Origin: Heterohyrax brucei
Lineage: Eukaryota; Chordata; Mammalia; Hyracoidea; Procaviidae
Reading direction: 5' to 3'
DNA length: 64,000 bases
Assembly (NCBI GenBank): GCA_028571685.1
Contig: CM053141.1
Span: 130,786,833 to 130,850,832, forward strand
The notes below the pieces were generated by a model that saw only the letters and a list, made by a program, of their open reading frames with translations, did not search any database and was not told the origin of the DNA. The position numbers and the translations under genes are program-made. Below are positions 11,157 to 22,652 of the stretch, in pieces. Every line of letters starts with the position of its first letter. Positions within the stretch are counted from its first letter, which is position 1.

Positions 11157-13331
11157 TCACCAAGTTAGTGTCCATACATTGCAAAAACATATCATATTTT
11201 TTTTTCTTGTCCTGCAATTGTGGCCAACATCCAAAGCTGCAGAAAGCACCCTATAGACCCAACCCTTACATTTCTGAAGAGCTTTCTGGAAAGTGCCAGT
11301 ATAAAACCATCTAGTGAAGTCAATATAAAAAGGGATTGTAGTGAGAACGGGACATTCTTGGTTCCTGCGATGAGTGTAGCATTCTGGTAGAAAGATATTT
11401 CTTCTCTTACTTGAATCCAAGGGACTGTATCATAATAGAATCACTTTGAAAAATTGAGGATACTTGTAAGAAGGGAAATAAGTACTATTTCCCTGATTAG
11501 AATTCTTCACAGTTAGTGGGCTCTCTGGTCTAGAACTTCCCTTTGTGGTTTCTGATTATGAAAAAAGAAACTTTGAAATAAATGGTCAGGCTAAGATTCC
11601 TATCTTTACCATGTACAAGTGGGCACTGTAACAGTTCTGCTTCAGAGTATTGGTCACCTTTCTATTGGGGTAAAGATGTGGGTTATTCTTTGTGTAACTG
11701 CCCTCTGCTCAAGCATAGTTTCTTTGCTAAGCTTTTGTTTCCAAGTGTTTCCATTTACCTTCTTATTTACAAAAGATCAGCTATCTCAAAGTTCTTTGCT
11801 GTTTGTACCTCCAGATTTGAATACCCTGCCTCAATATATCACCTTTGTACCGCAACAGCAGAGCTTGTTACACTCAAGATATCACAAGCCAGAGATATGT
11901 CGTGTTTAACAAAAGAAAAACAGGCTGGACTGTGAGCTCTGAGTCAGTTAAGACATTTTCCTGCTTGTAAGTAGCTGACATACCTAACATGTCACGTAAA
12001 CCCATACATCAGTTTAGTCAGTTTTCTGTCCAGTAATTTTATAATCTACCATGAGGAAATTTGGTATTTATTACAGCAAGTAACTAAAGGCGTATTATTA
12101 GAAATCTTGTACCATTGTAAGGCGAATAACAAAAAGATCTTTTATTTAAACATGTAGGACAAAAATAGAAGTATCCAAAGAGAAACATGGATTATTTAGA
12201 AAACAGACTCCTCAAATCTTGGATTTAACTCTGAGTTGCCAAACTTTATTTTGTCAAGAAGAAAATTATTAAACAAAAAAAATCCACCAGCTCTAACCAT
12301 TGTTTTGTTAAAATGTGAGTGTTAATACCATTAAATAAATACATACAAATGCACACAGAGACTCATCATATGGCCTCACTTTCCTAATTCACTGCAAAGG
12401 GGTGTAACTGTCTTCCCGATTTCTGCCCTTATCGTCTCAATCCTTAACTGGTGTCCTTCTGCCGTTCGTTTCACCTTCATCTAGAACTTGAAATGACTGC
12501 ATGGTTTTGATGTGAATTTTCAGAATCACACTCTGAGGTGGGCATGACAGACTGAGGAGAAGAAAACTGAATTCCAGAGTAAGTGGTTGACTGTCGCAAA
12601 GAAACTTTTATTTCAAAAAGTAAATTACTTCTGGTTTGGAAATGATTACATTTGTCACTGTATGTACTAACTTTCAACTCTAAAAATGATTGGTTCTGAG
12701 CTGTCTAAATAAAGGCTGAAACATTTTTTTATGAGCTCAAATTGTAATAATCTCTTTCATGCTTTCTTAATTCAAAAGCAGTAGACATATTTTTTTTCAG
12801 GATTAAAAGAAAAAAAATTTTCAGTATTAAAAGAAAAAAGAAAAAATACATAACATGTTAAAATGTAAAAGAAGTTTTAGCTCCTACAGACATTATACTA
12901 GCATCTTCAAAGCATGTAAAAAGAGCTATTTATCTAGAGTGTCTCTCAGACCTTCAATTTTTGCATCATCTCGTTAATAAAAAACTAAGGGTTTTTTTTT
13001 TTTTGGTAGAAAATAAGCAATGCTTTTTATAAACCCTTAAATTTTATTGTGTCCATTGTTCAGCTTGGCCTAAGTTCCAGATGCTTTTTTTTGAAAATTA
13101 CGAGTGTCAGTGTGTGGAGGTGGCAAATGGAAGATAAAATAACTCAATGCCAGCCCACAATGATTATGGTCTTAATTGTAGCTTAGGTGTATTGATTAAT
13201 TTTAGAAATAGAATGAAGGTTGATAGGAGTCACGTCAAATGTTTTCTAATTGAATCTTTTTTCAGTTAGAATTGTTCATCGCAATTTTTCAGCTTGGTTG
13301 GGGTGACTTTTAAATCATTAGATAGATTGTC
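11157..13331. other. Longest stretch without a recognised feature
   Basis: About 2.2 kb that I cannot assign. It holds A/T runs, a 24-bp tandem duplication at about 12795-12842 and reading frames of up to 117 codons (11582-11935). That frame lacks a domain, signal peptide or composition typical of a conserved protein. Decayed repeats too old to see by eye are the likeliest content. Confidence 0.5.
12795..12842. repeat. 24-bp direct duplication, A-rich
   Basis: The phrase 'ttcag(g/t)attaaaagaaaaaa' occurs twice with a 24-base offset (CAG at 12798 and 12822), followed by another AAAAAAG run. Confidence 0.8.
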
Positions 13332-13745
13332 TCATCACTTATTTTTTTATTATGATTGAGCGAAAAGGTACATTCCCATATAAATTTACATGCCCACCTA
13401 TATGCCGCTTCCACTGCTCTCACTGCCTGGTGACAGCACATTATTCCTCTCCGCTCTATACGTGACTCATCCTCCCAACAGTCTCCTTTCCCCTCGTCTC
13501 CGCCAGCTCCCTATTCCAGCCAGAGGTCATCAGGATGATATCCTATAGATGCATAGAACTATAAAGTGCATCCAATATATGGTCACTCTGCGTCACCAAT
13601 TCCAATCCATTTGTGTCCGAACAGTGGAACTTCATTATGATTTATGGGCAAGGGCAGCATCAGGGCCAGGGGCCATGTTCCAGGGGAACCCTAAAGCTGC
13701 TGGACCATCAATTGTGGTCTTGGGGACCATGCTCTTAGGCAAAAT
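13332..13745 (-). mobile_element. L1 3' UTR (afrotherian type), first half
   Basis: The blocks shared with 7356-8117 are in the same orientation: 'ttattatgattgagcgaaaa', 'gtgacagcacattattcctc', 'atatggtcactctgcgtcac' and 'accatcaattgtggtcttgg'. The copy then changes strand at about 13745. Confidence 0.8.
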
Positions 13746-13965
13746 CGAGGCCTGTTGGCACAACTAGCGTATTGCTAAGAGGGCTCTCTGCACCCCACAT
13801 TGGTGAGTGGCGTCTGGGGTCTTAAAAGCTGCCTAGCTGCCATCGGAGGGCACAGCAAATGGTCCCAACTCAGCAGGAACGGATGCACTCTAAGGACCAA
13901 AACGACACTGGGGAAAGACAACCCAGAAGACAGAGAGACCAACATGAGTGGGTGCCTACATCGAC
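13746..13965 (+). mobile_element. L1 3' UTR, inverted second half
   Basis: The blocks that lie at 7980-8060 on the minus-strand copy appear here in the opposite orientation: 'cacaactagcgtattgctaa', 'ctctgcaccccacattggtg' and 'ggcgtctggggtcttaaaag'. The L1 fragment is therefore inverted at its 5' side, as produced by twin priming. Confidence 0.8.
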
Positions 13966-15359
13966 TTAGCACTATTTTAAAGAGACATAGCAGAGAAATT
14001 TTTCCTACTAATCAATTTTAAAATTTCTCCTCTGAATTCGATAAAAAGTCCTGAGAATCTTAGCCATATTTTCCATTGCTAAACTAGTTCCCATTAAAAT
14101 GAACTTCAAGAGATTCTGTGTACCCTTACTCTGAATGTTTCCTGGTCAGTGCACGTCAGCTTTTCTTCAGTTAGTACTTTCTTCAAAATTGCATGAGCTT
14201 GTCAAAAAATGATCTCATTGTACTATTCCCCAAGTATTACAGCCTTGGGTACAACTCAAAATAGAACTGGCACTGAACGATTGATAAATATTGAGGACTG
14301 TATTGAGCATGTATTGCCTTTTGTTACCCACTGTGGCCTGTTTTTTGTGTAAACACTAAAAAATGTATTTCCAAGGTTTTCTGTCATCAAATCAGTTGCA
14401 CCACAAATCCTTCATCTCTTTCACGACTATGTTTTCATTTGTATCTCTGAACAGATGATCCTATCTCTGTGCCTTGGTAAGAGCGCACCCTGGGAAGACA
14501 GCCAAGCCAAGTGCCATGGCCAGGCCTTTTTCATCACATTTTCCTGCATTGCATGAAGACATGTATTTGTCATTCAAGAAGTACATATAATCTTATTTTT
14601 ATGTATTGCATTTGCAATTATTATTATCTGCAATGTTTTCATGATGCTTAACACTTAAAAATCATCTGACCAAATTCTCCTCATGAATAAAGTATCTGAT
14701 AAAGGATATCCTGAAGGGTTAGTAATTCATATTATTTACTAAAAGCTGAGGGACATCTAGCTTTCTGATGGCAACTAATTAAGGTAACTGCAGGACAATG
14801 TTTCTTTCTTAGAAACAGAGGACTGCTCTCAGCCTTACTTGCAGTATTAACCAACCAAATATTTTAGGAACATGTGTGTGGTCTGCAGGGGACACAAAGG
14901 TGTTTTATCAATTTGTCATGATTTTGTGAAGACGTGTGTTGCAGAGACAAGAGAATCGATCTCAGGTGGGATGTGAGGTCAGTGTCTAACTGACTGTCAG
15001 TAGTAGTCTTTGATAATTTCTGTGTGTAATAGTTTTCCCATGGCTGATTTTAAGCTGTTAATGTTTTAAAACATGGCTGCAAATGTTTCTAAAAATTTAA
15101 TAATTAGCTTTCTTAAGCAGGTAGAAGCTGGCTCTAACTTCCCTGCATCTGTTGTTTCCAGATTGTATTGTAGTCAGTGTTCGATTTTTGTACTATCTGT
15201 GAGGTGTTTTGTAATTATCTTTACTGAACCTGTCACTTACAATAGCTTCTCAATATCTGTTCCTTTCGTAATGAGTAATGCAGTGACCTGAGGATACCTA
15301 CTTCTCTGGTGCCGACTCTTCCTGTCTTAGCTGCTGTTTGTTGTTGAGAGGTGTTGAGT
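13966..15359. other. No feature recognised
   Basis: About 1.4 kb of unassigned sequence. A 72-codon frame at 15073-15291 has no recognisable domain. Confidence 0.5.
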
Positions 15360-15615
15360 TTCCTGTATAGAAAGATTGCTATCTTTTATCAATTTTGGAA
15401 GTTCAATAGCCATTAGCGCTTCTTTTGCTCCTTAATTTTTTTCTCTCCTGGAATGCTAATTAGATCACTTTCACTCTGCTACATTGTGTCTGCAATATAA
15501 GGTACATGAATGTAAGTATTTTTCTTTGAATTTTCACTGGATTTAGAACATTGCCTAGCAGCGAGTGAATGACAGTATATAGTTTTTAAATAATCGAATA
15601 AATGAAATCACGAAT
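15360..15615. mobile_element. Old LINE remnant (L1-like, then L2-like 3' end)
   Basis: 'caattttggaagttcaatag' near 15390 resembles an old L1 on the minus strand. From about 15480, 'gaacattgcctagcagcgag' and 'aatcgaataaatgaaat' resemble an L2 3' end. Both are weak matches by eye. Confidence 0.35.
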
Positions 15616-15810
15616 TACATTGGAAGGTAAATGTAGACCTCCAATTTTAATCAAGATGCACTTTTTTTGCTCTGATCCTTTACTTCCCCAAACATGCAAA
15701 TAAGCCCAGTGGATACCTATTCCTTGAAGTTCACCCTTTCTTTCAGAAAGCATCTGTATTTGTTTGGTACCATTTACTTTGATTATACAAATATTAGTTT
15801 TCCCTATTAT

Positions 15811-16010
15811 GTCAAAAAATCTCAGTTGCCATCGAGTTTATTCTGACTCATAGCGTCGCTGTGTGTGTTAAAGAAGACTGATACTCCATAGGGTTTTCAA
15901 TGACTGGTATTCTGGAAGTGAATTGCCAGGTCTTTATTCAGAGGCACCAGTAGGTGCACATGAACCTCCAACCTTTCAGTAAGAGTTTAATGCTGATCAC
16001 TGATCTAGAC
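15811..16010 (-). mobile_element. AfroSINE, second subtype
   Basis: A near full-length minus-strand copy: 'ctcagttgccatcgagttta', 'ccatagggttttcaatgact', 'gaattgccaggtctttattc' and 'gaacctccaacctttcagta'. Confidence 0.85.
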
Positions 16011-16099
16011 TAAGGAAGTAGAGAATTAGATAAGAGCCACTTGGAAAGCCAAAAGAAAGAGAGAAGGAGGTGTCAGTTTACTGTTTGATAGATATATGC

Positions 16100-16340
16100 A
16101 GAGCTAATGGTCCGATGAATAGGGGTATAGGCCTTGGAGCTAAATTGCCAAGATTCTAATCCTGGCTCTGCTATTGTACTAGCTTTGTGATCTTGGAAAA
16201 GTTCCGTAACCTATCTGTGCCTCAGTTTCTCCTTATGGACAAAGAAACTGATGATAGTAATCTCATCATAAGCTTCATGTGAAAGGAAAAAGGGAATGAA
16301 TTCATACAGAACACTTAGAAGAAGAACTCTATAAACCTTA
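16100..16340 (+). mobile_element. MIR SINE
   Basis: A well preserved MIR on the plus strand: 'aatcctggctctgctattgt', 'tagctttgtgatcttggaaa', 'tgtgcctcagtttctcctta', then 'cagaacacttag'. Confidence 0.88.
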
Positions 16341-16860
16341 ACTACCTTTATTGCTATTAGTATTATGTTTGTATATTGCCTGTGTAAAAGCCTATGTCTT
16401 GTTAAAGCTTCTGCATACTCATTCTAGTGGCCTCTTGAAACACACAAAAGCTAAACCTGAGGATTTACCTCCTACTAGGATCTACCTTCTTCCTTCTATT
16501 TCTGACCTTTTCCCTGTGGTCGGATTTTCTTGGTTCATATCTCCCTGTCTTTTACCTGGATTTTGCCTTCCTGCTGGTTTATTCTCTATTGCCTGGGCCC
16601 TTTCTGGCTCTGACTTTTTCTCTCCATAGCACCACTTTAGTCTCCCTTCTCGGCTCCCAAGTGAAGCAGTGTTGTTTCCAAATTGTTGAGTCAATGCCTT
16701 ATTTTTGGACCACTCCTTAAACTTAGGTGCTGTAAGAGAAGGATTGGAGGCATGGCCTCTTCTACCGCTATCTTCGGAAAGATTTCAACTCTGTTTTTAG
16801 CATCAGTTAATGTGGGCCTAAGCTAAGTGTGCACTGACATGTGGCCATTCAGGTAATTAT
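16341..16860. other. No feature recognised
   Basis: Unassigned. The 92-codon frame at 16351-16629 is Leu/Pro/Ser rich and opposed by a 70-codon frame; neither is credible as a gene. Confidence 0.5.
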
Positions 16861-17022
16861 GGGAAATCCTGGTGGCATAGTGGTTGAGTGCTATGACTGC
16901 TAACCATTGGCAGGTCAGTTCCACCAGCCACTCCTTAGAAACCCTGTGGAGCAGTTCTACGCTGTCCGATAGGGTTGCTTTGAGTCAAAATAGACTTAAT
17001 GCCAATGCATTTGGGTTTTTGA
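16861..17022 (+). mobile_element. AfroSINE
   Basis: Head 'ggaaatcctggtggcatagt', body 'gtggagcagttctacgctgt' and tail 'atgccaatgcatttgggttt'. Confidence 0.9.
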
Positions 17023-17138
17023 TTTTCAGGATTGTCTCAGGCCATGGATTAATCCCTCCTTTGTGATTTGTGCTTTCCTTCCTTACCCCTCTTCTTCGTT
17101 GATCCCACTCTAGATCCCAAAGAGAAACCGAAGTTAAC

Positions 17139-17166
17139 CACACACACACACAGACACACACACACA
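17139..17166. repeat. (CA)n microsatellite
   Basis: A CA run with one GA interruption. Confidence 0.95.
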
Positions 17167-18350
17167 ACAGGTATGTAACATAGTCATCATAGAAATTAAC
17201 ATTTAAATTCTAGATTTCTAACTAAATAGTTTTCAAATATTTTTAGTTCTGTCACAAAATCCTCAGAGACTAACTTGCACTGCTTCCCCCATGCCAGACG
17301 ATAAAAGAACTTTGTGATCACAGAGCACTGTTATAACCCACACTAGAATATCTCCGCAAATATTTTGCTGTCAGTCAGTTTGAATCTCCCGTTGTTTGAG
17401 AACAGAATAATAGGACCTTCTACTCCTGATTGTATATTATAAAGCCTAAAAGAAAGTAATGTTATTATACTTAATTAGAAGGTGAATTGTAACTTATTTA
17501 AATAGACCAAATTCACAGGCAGCACATTCATAGTGAAATTTCACAATTTAGTAAAATTTGGAGGGTTGGAAGAATTACATGTATCTTTGTATTAGTTACA
17601 AGGCTAAGAATAACTTCTTCTGGAACCTAGATGCACAAGTGTTTTCAAGTCTAGTTGTTAGAAAATTGCAGAAAAAAAATTCTTGATACCTGTATGAAAC
17701 TTACAAAGGATTATAGAAAATATAATAAAATAATTTTAATAATGAGGTTACTGTAACAGTAATTCAGAATTACAAAAAACTGGTATCAATAACAGGTGAC
17801 AATTAACTCAAGACAGCACTGGTGGTGGACTGGAAACCCTGGCCTTCCTCTAAGCTGTAGAACTGTTAATTAAAAGCCTTAAAAGGCAGTACGTTCTCTC
17901 TGAATGCTTATTGTTGGAGGGCTTATTAAACACTATTAATATGTTGATACTTTTTATGAATCTTGATATTGATTGTATTTTAATAATTTACTCAGGGAGT
18001 GTATATATAAAAGTATTGAAATTGAATATTATTTACACTAAAAAGGGTACGCTAGTTTCATACTTGTAAAGGAAATCATTGTGGCATGAAACCTATTACC
18101 AGAAAGCTCTAAAGAGGATACTCTGGTTTCTATTTCTTGCCCCACAGGCGATGACTCAAGGTGGAGTTTTTGCTCTCTTTTTACATCATGGAATACTCTT
18201 ACAAAGAGAAGGTCAGATAGTATTCAGGAGTACTGGGAAAATTTAAAGAAGATTGTGGAAACTTCTTTTCCTCCTGGAATTCCTTTAGCAGATTCTATCA
18301 CTCCCTCTGGTTGCTTTAGCTGCATTGACCGAGGTGACAGTGCAGGAAGT
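17167..18350. other. No feature recognised
   Basis: About 1.2 kb of AT-rich unassigned sequence. Confidence 0.5.
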
Positions 18351-18520
18351 TGAAGCAACATAAGAATATTAATCCTGTCTCTGGAGTCAGATCCCACTCC
18401 ACGGCACTTCACTTGGCTGGCTACATAATGGTTGTATGACTTCAGGCAAGTAGCATGAAACAGTGATAATGCTTAGGTCTAAAGCTTATTGAGCATCTGT
18501 TGTGTTCCAAATGTAGTCCT
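18351..18520 (+). mobile_element. MIR-like SINE remnant
   Basis: 'ctctggagtcagatccca', 'ggttgtatgacttcaggcaa' and 'ttattgagcatctgttgtgt' follow the order of a MIR with its LINE2-like tail. Confidence 0.5.
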
Positions 18521-19404
18521 ATATGCCAGTAATTTATTGCTCTGTCCCTTGAAATGATCTTATTGTACAGATGACTAGGTCAAAGTTGTAAATAGTGATG
18601 TTGGAATTTAAATTTATACGTGTCTTAATTTGCTGACCTATTAATTCCGAGTTTGTAATGATGTTTGAGATCATCTTGTCTCCCTCTCTCCTTGCAGAGA
18701 CAGCCAGCTTTGAAAAGTTTACCAGATGTTGTTGCAGTTCTTTGGGGCTATAAAGGGGTAAAAAACACATAATAAATATCTAGCATGTTTATGAGTTATT
18801 TTGTGAGTCTGATAGACTTTGAGACAATCGAGTGATAGTCAAATGATTTTAGGTACAACAGTGGGAGAGGAAAAGAGGACAGTGGGAGGGTTCTTCTTCC
18901 TCAAGTGCAAGGTCAAAGCCATGACAAACTATGCTTCTTCTGTATGGTATTACACCCTGTGGTCTCTGAAAAATTTGTTAGCCTTTGAAATTATGCTAAA
19001 CCTCATTGATAACTATGGCAGGCAGTCTGAGCTGACACTCAAGGACTTGCCTTTACCCTTTCTCAATGGAAAAGGTGCTCACCCTGCTAACCTTGTGTAT
19101 AGGGTTAGAAAAAGAACTGTGTAAAACCTGAAATAAGAGGCAGTGCTCAATTTTTCAGTGGAAAGATTTGGGACTTTCCTAAGAAAGATGGTATAATTCC
19201 CAAGCAGTAAATGCTGAAAGTGGGGAGGAAGGTGAGGAGGTCACCTCAGGAGAGAATTAGGTCGGAAGTAAAACTTCTAAGGAGACTCTGTCCATAGTGA
19301 TAGAAGTGTGCCCATGCCTCTTATCTTGTATAGAGAGAGGAATAACTAAGTTAATTAATTTTACTCTGTTATCATTTATTTTAGACTGACCTGAGATTCC
19401 ATTG
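18521..19404. other. No feature recognised
   Basis: Unassigned. The 101-codon frame at 18819-19124 is the longest here and has no recognisable domain. Confidence 0.5.
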
Positions 19405-19590
19405 CCATTTTTTTTAAAAAAAAAAATGTGTGTCCAAGTAGAGCTACGCTCCCTAACGTTTTCAATGACGCATTTTTCAACAGCAGACCACCAGGCTTTT
19501 CTTTAGAGGTGCATCTGGGTGGACTCAGACCTCCAGCCTTTTGGTTACAGTGAAGCATGTTAACTATTTCACCACCCAAGGATTCCATAT
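19405..19590 (-). mobile_element. AfroSINE, second subtype, internally deleted
   Basis: Minus-strand copy: 'ctccctaacgttttcaatga', 'ggtgcatctgggtggactca', 'acctccagccttttggttac' and 'caccacccaaggattcc'. The part nearest the tail is replaced by a T/A run at about 19407-19426. Confidence 0.8.
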
Positions 19591-20099
19591 CTTCCCTAGA
19601 GCATAGTTAATCATAATGGCCTGGTAGTTACTTATAAGTGCGGAAGAGGCTGTGTGATTCCTGCCATTTGTTCCAAGCATTTGTTAGACATTGTAAGGCT
19701 AACAGTATCAGCAAACCACTACTCAGGAGGTACCAGAGAGGACTTAGGTTTAAGATGCATGTAAACTGAGCTTCCCCATTACCTCATCAGCTAATGAAGC
19801 ACCTCACTTCTTGGAAGAAGAGACAATGGAGAAACCCCACAGCCACCAAGCTATTTGAAAATGATAGATGTTATATTTGAAGTATTTGGTATAAACCTAG
19901 CACACTGGCAGTCCTCATGATGATGATGGTGATGATTATAGAGGCAATAATTATGACTATAAAACGGTCTTATACCCAATCAGTCTGCCATTGGATAGAT
20001 AGCCCTCAAGTGGAAAACCCTGGATAGAACATGGCATTTTCATTTTCTTGGACAATAAACTGCACACTTCCCATGTGTATAAGAAGTTACTAAAAAGTA
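19591..20099. other. No feature recognised except a short GAT run
   Basis: Unassigned, with a short (GAT)n run at about 19917-19937. Confidence 0.5.
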
Positions 20100-20139
20100 C
20101 CATGAGTCGGATCCGACTTGACGGCACTTGGCTTGGCTC
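20100..20139 (+). mobile_element. Orphan AfroSINE 3' tail
   Basis: Only the SINE 3' end is present: 'ccatgagtcggatccgactt' then 'gacggcacttggcttggc', followed by a short A run. There is no SINE body upstream. Confidence 0.75.
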
Positions 20140-20698
20140 AAAAAAGTAATCTAGTATTAATTGTGTGTGGTGAGGAGGATACAATTAATTCTACTAACCA
20201 GTAATTATCATGAGCTCAGATTCCAAAAATATGTCAGTGTAACAGGAAGCAAGATAAACAGGAATTCCCAAAAGCCCATATCCTAAATAGAATAAATGTC
20301 ACATTGATGTTCAACAGCAGTTTTATTTGTTTGAGTGCAATATAATGCTCATGCACCCTTAAGTAACTAGACAGGTATTAGCAAAATTTCTGTTTCTGAA
20401 AAAGGAAATGATAAAAACATAAAAGAGTTTCTATGTTGCTTTAACTAGAGAGGCACATAAAACATTCCATCTAGGGAAACACGGTATTGCATATAGCTCA
20501 AATATAAACTTTCTTTCAGCATAGGCAAAACTTAGGAATAATTTAAGAAATATTTCCTCGCAACAAATACTACTTCAGAGAGAATTCTTATTTCTAAGGC
20601 TTACTCATTAAATACATGGCTTCTTAGTTCTGTTCACTCTGAATTCTGGATCTAATTTTCCTGGCTGTTTCAAAATTTTGTCCAAACTCTTTCTTACA
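20140..20698. other. No feature recognised
   Basis: Unassigned AT-rich sequence up to the target duplication of the MaLR insertion. Confidence 0.5.
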
Positions 20699-20703
20699 GT
20701 GAG

Positions 20704-21232
20704 TGTTTAAGTCTGCTAGTGTTGCTGTAACAGAAACACCTCACAGTGAATGGCTTTACAAATGAAAGTTTATTCTTACACTGTCTGGTAGGCTACAAGT
20801 CCAGATTTAAGGACATCTGCTCCAGGGGAAGGCTTTCCATCTGTGTCAGCTCTGGAGAAAAGTCCTTGTGTTGCATTAGTCTTTGTTCAGGGAGCATCTG
20901 GGACAGGAACCTCAGCTCTGAAGAATGCGCTCTTTTTCTGGTGCTGCCTTCTTGATTGTGTGAGGTTCTCAGTCCTCTGCTTGTTTCCTTTTTCTTTTAT
21001 CTCTTGTGAGATGAAAGGATTAAGGGTGGTGTAAGCCATACTCCAGGAAAACTTCCTTTACAGTGGAGCAGGGAGATGATTCTATGAAGGGAGTTACAGT
21101 CTGACTCTAATCCTTTAACATACAGCGTAGGCAAATAACAAAATGGAAGACAGTCACAAAATATTGGGAGTCACGGCCCAGCTACATGGCTAAACATATC
21201 TGGGGGGGGGGCACACAATTCAATCTATGACA
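20704..21232 (-). mobile_element. MaLR-type LTR, minus strand (left LTR of inverted-LTR element)
   Basis: A 529-bp LTR on the minus strand. Its outer end is 'tgtttaagtctgctagtg' at 20704 and its inner end is 'caattcaatctatgaca' at 21232, the reverse complement of the usual MaLR start 'tgtcat(a/g)ga(t/c)tgaattgtg'. GTGAG lies just outside at 20699-20703. A G run of nine or ten sits near 21203 (C run in LTR sense). The partner LTR at 22653-23176 is in the opposite orientation. Confidence 0.88.
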
Positions 21233-22318
21233 TCCTACCCTTTGGCACCCCAAAAATCACCTTTTTGAAACATGTAACACAGTCATTCCATCATAGCAAA
21301 AATCATGTCCATCCCATATGATAGAAGTCTTAAATCAGTTCCAAGTCCAAAATACAAAAACTCTTCTACATCTGTGAAACCTAGCATGCAAGCTATCTGC
21401 TTCCAAAGCTGCAACGGCAGAACAGGCACAAGTTAGACATTCCATTACAAATGGGAGAAATTGCTGGGAAAGATGACATTAACAGACAACAAGGAAGTCA
21501 ACTCAACACATTACATTAGCCCTCAAAGCTTTGAAACTAATCTTCCATTTTCTGAGATATCTTACACAATGGTCCTGCCCTCCAGACTCTAGTATTGACC
21601 ATACTATATGGATTCTAAGTGGAGGCCCCTGGCCTTGTGTTACAACTCTGCCTTCAAGGCCCACTTGGACAGAAACTCTGCCCCATCAGCTTTAAATGCA
21701 CCCTAAGCCCAACTGAGTGGCAGTTCCCCTCTGACAAAACACAGAAAGTCCTGGCTCCACCCTTTCAAACCTGTGAGGTCATGGCCATACTATTTGAGAC
21801 TGAGGCAACTTGGCTTCTCAACCCATTTGAGATTGTGGCAGCTTGGCTTCTCAACCTCTTTGTCTCTTCAGCTTCTGCTTCCTATGGCCGAGTGGCCCAG
21901 GCCTCAGACCCACATCTGTTCTGCTGGGGCAAGTGTTGTAACACTCTGTAGCTCCACTGATTCAAATTCCCAGAGGCACCCCACTCCACTAGGAAGCCTC
22001 TTGCACAAAGGCACTCCACATTCTCACTCTGTGGGTCAGCATTCAAGTGTCCAGAGGCACCCCATTCAGCCAGGAAAACTCAGTGCACAGGCACTTAGCT
22101 CTCTTGCTCTGTGGGTTGGCTCCAGCACTGACTGTTACTGCTGCTGCTGCTGCTGCCACCAGTTCTATGCTGCTTGTTTCTCATCATCCGTGCCTTCTTC
22201 AGTGTTAACAGTTCTCCTTGGTTCCTTCTGAATCTTCTAACCATTCACAGTTTCAAAATGGCTCCCACATTTTACATATTTGTTAGAGTAGCACTCCACT
22301 TCTCAGTACCAAATTCTG
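21233..22318 (-). mobile_element. MaLR internal region, minus strand
   Basis: Internal sequence of the MaLR element, read on the minus strand from its 5' boundary (22318, next to 'ggtactgagaagtggagtgc' in element sense) to the polypurine stretch 'ccaaagggtagga' before the LTR at 21232. The region is the non-coding type of MST/THE1 internal sequence. Frames such as 21773-22231 (152 codons) run antisense to it, owe a Cys run to a CTG repeat, and are not genes. Bases 21233-21571 are repeated in inverse orientation at 22319-22652. Confidence 0.8.
22138..22156 (+). repeat. (CTG)6 run
   Basis: A short perfect CTG trinucleotide run inside the MaLR internal region. Confidence 0.95.
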
Positions 22319-22652
22319 CATTGTGTTGAATTTCTCAGAAAATGTAAGAGTATTTTCAAAGCTTTGAGGCCTAATGCAGTATGTTTTGCTGACTTGCCTG
22401 TTGCCTGTTAATACCTTCTTTCCCTGCGGTTTCTCTGGTTTGTAATGGAATGTCTGATTTGTACCTATTGTGCCATTGTAGCTTTGGAAGCAGACTGCTT
22501 GCATTCTAGGTTTTACAGATGTATAAGACTGTATTTTGGACTTGGAAGTAATTTAAGACTTCTATCATATGGGATGGACATGATTTTGCTATGATGAGAT
22601 GAATGTGTTACATGTTTCAGAATGTGATTTTTGGGGGTACCAAAGGGTGGAA
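22319..22652 (+). mobile_element. MaLR internal region 3' part, plus strand
   Basis: An inverted copy of 21233-21571. Examples are 'ttctatcatatgggatggac' here and its reverse complement near 21314. It begins exactly at the point where the minus-strand internal region reaches its 5' boundary, and ends with the purine stretch 'ccaaagggtggaa' before the plus-strand LTR. Confidence 0.85.

Noticed and set aside
11582..11935. 117-codon plus-strand frame, overlapped by a 96-codon frame
   Set aside because: No domain, and the composition is typical of random sequence. Two overlapping frames of similar length argue against coding.
18383..18420. A possible orphan SINE tail ('ctccacggcacttcacttgg')
   Set aside because: The surrounding text reads better as one diverged MIR; the resemblance to the AfroSINE tail is probably chance.
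21773..22231. 152-codon plus-strand reading frame with a Cys run
   Set aside because: It is antisense to the MaLR internal region, and the Cys run is a CTG repeat read in one frame.
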